From: Aporhodopirellula aestuarii | Lineage (GTDB): Bacteria > Planctomycetota > Planctomycetia > Pirellulales > Pirellulaceae | Reading direction: 5' to 3' | Length of the DNA: 64,000 nucleotides | Assembly: GCF_023701485.1 (NCBI RefSeq) | Contig: NZ_JAMQBK010000083.1 | Span: 62,001-126,000, forward strand | In this document: one piece after another, positions 58,600 to 64,000 of the stretch | How the letters are laid out: each line of letters starts with the position of its first letter | How positions within the stretch are numbered: the stretch's first letter is position 1 | Program-made: the position numbers and the translations under genes | The notes under the pieces: generated by a model | Database searches by the model: none | What the model saw: the letters and a program-made list of their open reading frames with translations, nothing else | What the model was told of the DNA's origin: nothing

Positions 58600-60939
58600 T
58601 TATTTCAAGGTGGCCTTTAACAAGCGAACTTCACACGGTTGGAGGTTGACGATTCCACTGACTCGGTTTTGGTCAATGGCATCGATCATGACTCCCGACT
58701 TGCCTTTGTTCGGACGCAACTTCACGACTCGCGGATCTTTGCTAACGTTGTTCATCGCGACTGAGATCATTCCCTTCGCAGGATCCACGGACTGAGTTAA
58801 GAAGACTCCATATGCCTTCGCACCGTTTTCGTCCGTGATCTTGAAATCGAGTGGTCTCTCGACCTGTGACGGCATCAACAACTGCTCCAACTCTTCCGCC
58901 AATTCAAGCACGGGTTTTGTCGAGATCGCGGCGGTTGGAGAGATCGAGGAGTCATCATCGCGTTGAAATCCGAGTTCGTTTTTCACAAAACTCTTCTCTT
59001 GCTCGACGAATACGCTTCGCCCCCCTGCCTGGCAAAACCGGACGACCTTCGCGAGCGTCTCGTCCGCAATGAATGGCGTCGGTGGTACGACGAGAGTTTG
59101 CGACGCCTCGTTCAATTGCTCCAATCCCGACGGGGTCACAAAGCCGATTCGCATGTTCGTTAACTTCAAGGCCTCGTAGATGTCCGCAACCTGTGGCATG
59201 TAATCAGGATCTTGAATCGCGGAGTCCTCGCAATAGAAAATCACGACATCGCGTTGGGAAGGAACCGAGGCAATCACGTCTTCGGCGTGGGCGTTAAGTT
59301 CCTTCATCACTCGTCCGTACGCATCGACGGCGATCGGTTGCGTTGCCAATTCGCCAATGTGATCTGCCTTGTCATTGAGCCCGCCATCGAGTCCTCGACC
59401 CCAGAGCCAAGGATTGATCATGCTCATCCCATGAGTAAACGCCAGCCACATTGCCGATCGCACGTAAGGTCGATTCATGTGGTAGTGCCGCCAACTGACC
59501 GTACCGAAACCATGCCATTCAGAATCATAAAACGGACGATCTGGACACAATGACTTGGTAAAGTCCAACACCATCGATTGATCGACCCACAGGTACGCGT
59601 ATCGTGATGCCCATCCGGTTTCGGTATCACGCCCGTCTTCATTCTTGCCGTAGAAGGTTGTCCCCTGCGGAACGACACGCAAGTCGGATCCGGGAATCTC
59701 TTGAAGCTTGGTGAGGTATTCAATGTCCATGCCGCCGTCACGCTCCGAACTGCCCAAGGTGTGTCCGAGCGTTTTGATCGAAACGGGTGACCGTTGCGGA
59801 TCATGCCGTTGCGTCGTCGTCTTCAAAAAGGTGAACCAATCGTTCACTCGGTCCATGTTGAATCGGCACCAGTCGTACCAAATCGCTGTTCCTCGCAAAG
59901 CGGGATCGATCGGCATGTCGACATTCACATCCGCAAAACTCACGTACACGGTGCCGTGGGACTGATTGACCGCAACGATAGACACGTACTTCGCCGCCAT
60001 CCACTCGCGAAACTTCTGCATGGTCAAATCGGAGACGCCGTTTTTCGCCAGCCAACCGCCTTTTTGAGTCGCAAAGTGGGGCTCGTTGGCGAGCAAATGC
60101 ACTTGCGGCTGATCGCCTGCCGCGGTGGTGATCTTTGGCAAGACGCCCGCGCAGAGTTGATCCATCCAATTGCGAATCAGTGGGTTGTCAATGTCGTATT
60201 TCGTAAAGTTCCTGGCACCTTGCTGAACTTCAGGATATTTCTCCACCATCCATTTCGCAGGCGCGTGCCCGATCAAGTGAACCAGGGGCGCGGCGTTGTT
60301 GGCGACGTCGTCTTGGGTTCGTTCAACCAAGCCTTTCGCCGTCCACGGAGCAACCGTTCCATCTTCTCGAAGATGAGTCAACTGATAGTAGGCTCCACCG
60401 ATGTGACCGAATGCCTGCATGTATTCGGGCGTCCCCGGCAACCACACCAATGAATGCGGAAACACAGGCTTGCCGTCGAGTCGATACGCTCCAGCGTCCA
60501 AGGTCATCTTCCCGCTCGAAAAATCCGGAGGCGTTGATAACGTGACCGAACCGTCGAGCTGCCGCGTCAGTTCGGCGATGGCGTTGTCAGCCACATCGAG
60601 ACACGACCGCAGTTCGTTCCAAGGCAGATTATCGGCTTCTTTCGGATCCGTCTTCTTGAACCACCAAACCTTCTGAAAGATCTTGCGAACGTCTTCGACA
60701 TGGTCCTTGTCATGCTGCGCCGCAATCAGATAGGTCGCGATGACATGCTTGGACACCAACGCGTAGTCCGTGCAAACTCCCTCTCGCTCCGCGTTTTGGA
60801 TCAGAGCATCGAGTGCGTCGGCACGTTCTTGAACCTGCAACTTAAGTTCATGCCAAGCGGTATCATCTTGGGCGATTACTGAAACTGCAGGCAATGCCAA
60901 AACAAGGAGGAGTCCGCAAACGGGCGCTGCGATATTCAT
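58600..60939 (-). CDS. GH42-like clan GH-A glycosidase (putative beta-galactosidase)
   Basis: 779 residues from the ATG followed by NIAAPVCG. Signal peptide about 1-24. A helical N-terminal part (25-140) is unlike standard GH42. The barrel starts at about 145 (AGAYRLDGKPVFPHSLVW). HLLANEPHF gives Asn285-Glu286, the usual acid/base position at strand 4 of clan GH-A, and FYDSEWHGFG gives Glu474 as the likely nucleophile at strand 7. A Rossmann-like domain at about 560-660 (VVIFYCEDSAIQDPDYMPQV ... TLVVPPTPFIADETL) matches the GH42 trimerisation domain. A beta-sandwich closes the protein. GH42 enzymes are beta-galactosidases, but sequence divergence leaves the family and linkage uncertain. 93 bp before the GH110-like gene. 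Confidence 0.8.
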   Translation of the reverse strand: MNIAAPVCGLLLVLALPAVSVIAQDDTAWHELKLQVQERADALDALIQNAEREGVCTDYALVSKHVIATYLIAAQHDKDHVEDVRKIFQKVWWFKKTDPKEADNLPWNELRSCLDVADNAIAELTRQLDGSVTLSTPPDFSSGKMTLDAGAYRLDGKPVFPHSLVWLPGTPEYMQAFGHIGGAYYQLTHLREDGTVAPWTAKGLVERTQDDVANNAAPLVHLIGHAPAKWMVEKYPEVQQGARNFTKYDIDNPLIRNWMDQLCAGVLPKITTAAGDQPQVHLLANEPHFATQKGGWLAKNGVSDLTMQKFREWMAAKYVSIVAVNQSHGTVYVSFADVNVDMPIDPALRGTAIWYDWCRFNMDRVNDWFTFLKTTTQRHDPQRSPVSIKTLGHTLGSSERDGGMDIEYLTKLQEIPGSDLRVVPQGTTFYGKNEDGRDTETGWASRYAYLWVDQSMVLDFTKSLCPDRPFYDSEWHGFGTVSWRHYHMNRPYVRSAMWLAFTHGMSMINPWLWGRGLDGGLNDKADHIGELATQPIAVDAYGRVMKELNAHAEDVIASVPSQRDVVIFYCEDSAIQDPDYMPQVADIYEALKLTNMRIGFVTPSGLEQLNEASQTLVVPPTPFIADETLAKVVRFCQAGGRSVFVEQEKSFVKNELGFQRDDDSSISPTAAISTKPVLELAEELEQLLMPSQVERPLDFKITDENGAKAYGVFLTQSVDPAKGMISVAMNNVSKDPRVVKLRPNKGKSGVMIDAIDQNRVSGIVNLQPCEVRLLKATLK

Positions 60940-61597
60940 GAAAACGTTTGGTACTCTCAAGTTCGATCGTTTACGTTCGTCCGAGCAACCACGCGGCGTT
61001 CTCGCGGACAAGCGACACGACCTGCTCTTTACTTCTGTCGCTCAACCACGACGCATGGTGACTTCATAACACGCTCGCTTCTTTCGATGTTGCCGGGCCA
61101 ACCATCTTACTTGAATCGAGACAGCGGAACTTGTCCGAATTGCACCTTGGCAGTCTGCCGCGACGAAATAGCAAACGATCAGAAGTGATGAACCAAAACG
61201 CAAACCATATAGACTTGGCCATAATTTCGAATACTGTCACCCGCACGTTGGCATTAGCCCTTAACCAGCACGCCAACTGTATAGAGCACTAACGGAATCG
61301 CCTCGTAACATCGCAACATTGCCACACACTGTGCTCGAACACGCAAGTTTATCGACGAGGGCATTTATGTTTGGCGTGCCAGCATGTTGCAGGACAAGAA
61401 CCGCCGCGGCGCATCTTCTCGTTTCAACACCGAACGCGACCGGGAACCGCAAAGGTCTTGCGAAGCTCCGTCACCTCAATCGGCACCAACCCGCAATCGA
61501 GGCGACGTTGCAAGCGTGCTGTCTTGCGAGGCTGATGAAAACAACGATCGCGAACAACTTCGCCGTTTGCTCCGAGGCCCCCGGCGAGCCGGCGCGA
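60940..61597. other. 658-bp gene-free interval inside the cluster
   Basis: Separates the first sulfatase gene from the rest of the minus-strand run. Frames here are short and Arg/Cys-rich; the GH42-like frame stays open to 61011 without a plausible N-terminus. Its length suggests a second promoter for the five downstream genes, but none is recognisable. Confidence 0.4.
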
Positions 61598-63127
61598 CTA
61601 ATTCTCAACCACGGCATTGGGTGGCAGCGGAACATCATTGGCGCCCCGCCACTGCACCAATTCGGCGAGCAACCGCTCCGCCGTCTCAGGTTGGGTCGCG
61701 GTTAAGTTGTGTTCTTCCTTCGGATCCCGGCTGAGATCATAGAGTTCCAGTTTCCCGGTGGCTAAAAACTGAATCAGCTTGTACGAACCTTTGCGGATGA
61801 CCGAGCAAGTCCCGTGTTTGTACTGGCTCGCCAAATGCCAAAACAGCGGCCGATTTTCCAACGTCGCATCATCGGCTTTAAAAAGCGGCGTGATCGATTG
61901 ACCGTCGAGCACTCCGTCATAGTCGATACCCGCCAAATCCATGAACGTCGGAAAGAAATCCAACCCCATGATCGGCACTTCCGTTCGCCGTGGATTGATC
62001 TTCCCGGGCCAATTGATGAACGTGGGAACGCGGATTCCACCTTCGTAAATATGCCCTTTGGATGCGCGTAAGAGATTGTTGCTGCGTCCGTTCTGACCGT
62101 TGTCGGACGTAAAGATGATCAACGTATTTTCGCGAAGGTCGTTCTCGACGAGAAACTGTTCGATGCGACCGATGTTATCGTCGAGCGACTCGATCATCGT
62201 TGCGTACTCGGCCTCCAGCACCTTCTGTTTTCCCGTGTTCGTTCCTTGTCCGGTGACAGGATCACCCGGTTTGTTCAGATACTTTTCTAGCAAACTCTGG
62301 CTACGGGCTCGCAATGGCCGGTGAACCGTGTAGTAGTGCAGGTTGATGAAGAACGGACCTTCCTTGTGAACGCCCATGCACTCGATCGCTTCGTCGGTGA
62401 GTCGATCGGTCAACCATTCGTCGTCCGGTTTCTGTTCCAAGAACGGATTGCTGAACGGTGCGAAATACCCTCCGGTTTCGCTGTCGTATCCGCCCACCTC
62501 GAGTGCCGGATCGCCTCGATAGGTGCCCGCGACGTTCTTCAAGTAACCACGGCCTTCGGGATAGTACTTTCGACACGCCTCGGACTTGTGATATTCGACC
62601 CAACTGAAGTCAGAGGGACTGGGCTGCCCCAGCTTCTTTTTCAGTGGATAATTCGCCGCCATCTCAGCTTGGGGATAGGGCCCGACGAGGTGCCATTTGC
62701 CAATGTGGATCGATCGGTATCCGGCGTCGGCGAGCGGTTGGCTGTACATCGTGTGCTCCTCGCCCACGGTCCAACGCGAAAAGATGTTTTCACGGTTCGA
62801 ACCTTTTTCGAGCACAGGCACGGTGTACACCCCCGTGCGAAACGACTGTTTGCCTGTCGCCAACGCCGCCCGCGATGGCGAGCAGGTCGGATACATGTAG
62901 GCGTAATCGAACACTAGCCCCTGTTTTGCAAGTCGATCGATATGAGGTGTTTCGTAGAACTGGGATCCGTTGAATCCGACATCCGCATACCCCAGATCAT
63001 CCACCAGAACAAACACAACATTGGGTGGCGTGTCCGCGGCCTCAACCGGTGCCGAAGGCACGACAACCGCGAGGCAGACCAAGAAAAAAAAGACGTCGAC
63101 AACAACACGGGCGGGGTAGGAAATCAT
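61598..63127 (-). CDS. Exported sulfatase
   Basis: 509 residues; signal peptide about 1-31 (VVVDVFFFLVCLAVVVPSA). Type I sulfatase: VDDLGYADVGFNG with D43 and D44, formylglycine motif C82-S-P-S-R followed by AALATGK, GKWHLVG, TSDNGQNGR, and a C-terminal part ending in the DLSRDPKEEHNLT pattern. NLHYYTVHRPLRARSQSLLEKYL is close to sulfatases often named iduronate-2-sulfatase or arylsulfatase A in planctomycetes; such names do not fix specificity. First gene of the minus-strand cluster and separated by 658 bp from the next. Confidence 0.95.
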   Translation of the reverse strand: MISYPARVVVDVFFFLVCLAVVVPSAPVEAADTPPNVVFVLVDDLGYADVGFNGSQFYETPHIDRLAKQGLVFDYAYMYPTCSPSRAALATGKQSFRTGVYTVPVLEKGSNRENIFSRWTVGEEHTMYSQPLADAGYRSIHIGKWHLVGPYPQAEMAANYPLKKKLGQPSPSDFSWVEYHKSEACRKYYPEGRGYLKNVAGTYRGDPALEVGGYDSETGGYFAPFSNPFLEQKPDDEWLTDRLTDEAIECMGVHKEGPFFINLHYYTVHRPLRARSQSLLEKYLNKPGDPVTGQGTNTGKQKVLEAEYATMIESLDDNIGRIEQFLVENDLRENTLIIFTSDNGQNGRSNNLLRASKGHIYEGGIRVPTFINWPGKINPRRTEVPIMGLDFFPTFMDLAGIDYDGVLDGQSITPLFKADDATLENRPLFWHLASQYKHGTCSVIRKGSYKLIQFLATGKLELYDLSRDPKEEHNLTATQPETAERLLAELVQWRGANDVPLPPNAVVEN

Positions 63128-63469
63128 TGCGTAAGTTCATGCGTTTCAAAGGCCGGGATGCGGGCCTCAGGATTATAACTCCTCGCCCGCGGGAGAGCAG
63201 CGGAATCGCCCGCGCGGTGGGGTGATCCCACTTTCACCAATTTCCTTTGCCGCATTTTAGGCGAAGCTGAGCAGGGCAATGGATTGGCGGACCGTGGCGC
63301 AAATTCTACATTTCGGGGTATTTCATCCCCTCATCGAATTTTGCCAAAAAACTCTGTCCGTCAAAACGGAAAAATACCATTAGAAATAATTGGAGCTTGT
63401 AAGGTCGACTCCGCCACCCGGTAAACCACTTGGATGACCTTGCTTTATGTCCCCTGTCAATCAAACCTC
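63128..63469. other. 342-bp divergent interval upstream of the first sulfatase gene
   Basis: The presumed promoter region of the sulfatase/glycosidase run on the minus strand. It is less G+C-rich around 63300-63400 than the flanking genes. No operator or clear -35/-10 pair could be picked. Confidence 0.35.
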
Positions 63470-63625
63470 ATGAACGAAGACAATCTCGCCCCCTCCAGTG
63501 ACCTACCGCTCATCATCGCATTCGTTTTGGTCGCAACACTAGCGATCGTCGCCGTCGCCTTGTCCGCGCCGCTGGGACACCCAAGCAAGGCGCAGGTATC
63601 CCAGACGGTCAGCGGTAGCGTCTAA
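63470..63625 (+). CDS. Possible small single-pass membrane protein
   Basis: 51 residues from the ATG followed by NEDNLAPSSD; a longer frame opens at 63434. One hydrophobic segment (about 12-31, LIIAFVLVATLAIVAVALSA) is flanked by polar ends, as in real small membrane proteins. No recognised family. A chance ORF is possible; support is only the topology and normal codon use. Confidence 0.35.
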   Translation: MNEDNLAPSSDLPLIIAFVLVATLAIVAVALSAPLGHPSKAQVSQTVSGSV

Positions 63626-64000
63626 GACAACCGCCACCGTTCGAAATGCTGCAAGAGTTCCCGGACAGTTGCCTATAAAACGACGCGTTCTCCCATGTTT
63701 GAGAGGCTGCATAACGACAGCCGCGTCTATCGGTCTTGGCACGTCGTCAGAAACAATTCGGCAGAATTTCATGAGCCATTGGGGCGTTAGCTTGGGCTGC
63801 TAAATCCTGGGCTGCTGAATCACCGCGAAGTCATGGAACGCCAAGACCACGCAAGTATCGCTTCCATTCTTAATCGCGATAGCGACGGCAGGCGAAAGCC
63901 CCGAACGCGAGTCCGGGTTCGACGCCGCCTCCACGCAACCCAAGTCGCGAAGCGATGACAGATGCCGGTGCGGTTGCCGGTGATTCATTCGTGCGCAAAC
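63626..64000. other. 375-bp terminal stretch without a gene
   Basis: Nothing coding found. The part from about 63820 contains gcgaagtcatggaacgccaag, reminiscent of the degenerate CGAAG/CGCCAAG repeats seen in some bacterial intergenic DNA; too degraded to call. Confidence 0.35.

Noticed and set aside
63800-63988. Minus-strand 62-codon ORF at the window end
   Set aside because: No domain, no start signal, and it lies over repeat-like intergenic sequence.

Overview
The window comes from a planctomycete, most likely a marine member of the Pirellulaceae (Rhodopirellula-like). The grounds are a moderately high G+C content, very large secreted proteins of unknown function, a Ser/Thr kinase with a long non-kinase tail, a stand-alone RNA polymerase alpha-CTD protein, LL-diaminopimelate aminotransferase (DapL), and above all a dense cluster of secreted sulfatases and glycosidases. 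The genus is an inference; there is no rRNA or other marker gene. I saw no tRNA, rRNA, CRISPR array, transposase or phage gene.

Layout. 1-1.8 kb: end of an OmpR-type regulator and its overlapping histidine kinase. 2-4.4 kb: overlapping dapL-aroC. 4.4-9.8 kb: a divergent pair, an FHA-GAF sensor and a transmembrane Ser/Thr kinase. 9.8-13.9 kb: two large exported proteins of unknown function. 13.9-16.5 kb: helicase hrpB. 16.7-20 kb: the flagellar module flgL-fliW-csrA. 20-24.4 kb: an FAD/Fe-S dehydrogenase and a FetB-like permease. 24.4-31 kb: two arrestin-like proteins, the alpha-CTD protein, a lipoate ligase-like protein and a 1187-residue FtsX permease, with a TolC-like lipoprotein diverging from it. 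33.3-38.9 kb: a signalling island (twin-receiver protein, PAS kinase, receiver-PAS-kinase hybrid, and a divergent NtrC-type activator). 39-48.9 kb: a second FtsX permease, an MFS transporter, a double-parvulin protein, a hemerythrin-like protein, an exported unknown protein, and a MoxR-DUF58 pair.

49-63 kb is the most notable region. Six genes on the minus strand all encode exported proteins. In order of transcription they are sulfatase, GH42-like clan GH-A enzyme, GH110-like beta-helix, sulfatase, a single 1058-residue GH110-like plus sulfatase fusion, and an FAD-dependent oxidoreductase with flanking beta-sandwich domains. Two GH110-type (alpha-1,3-galactosidase) modules, three formylglycine-type sulfatases and one putative beta-galactosidase would together suit a sulfated alpha-1,3/beta-1,4 galactan of the lambda-carrageenan type. 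No SusC/SusD pair is present. This reading is an inference from motifs.

Non-coding observations: two intergenic inverted repeats, 14 kb apart, share a 14-nt core and look like members of a dispersed REP-like family. Several hairpins lie at gene ends. The csrA Shine-Dalgarno sequence contains a GGA that could be a CsrA site.
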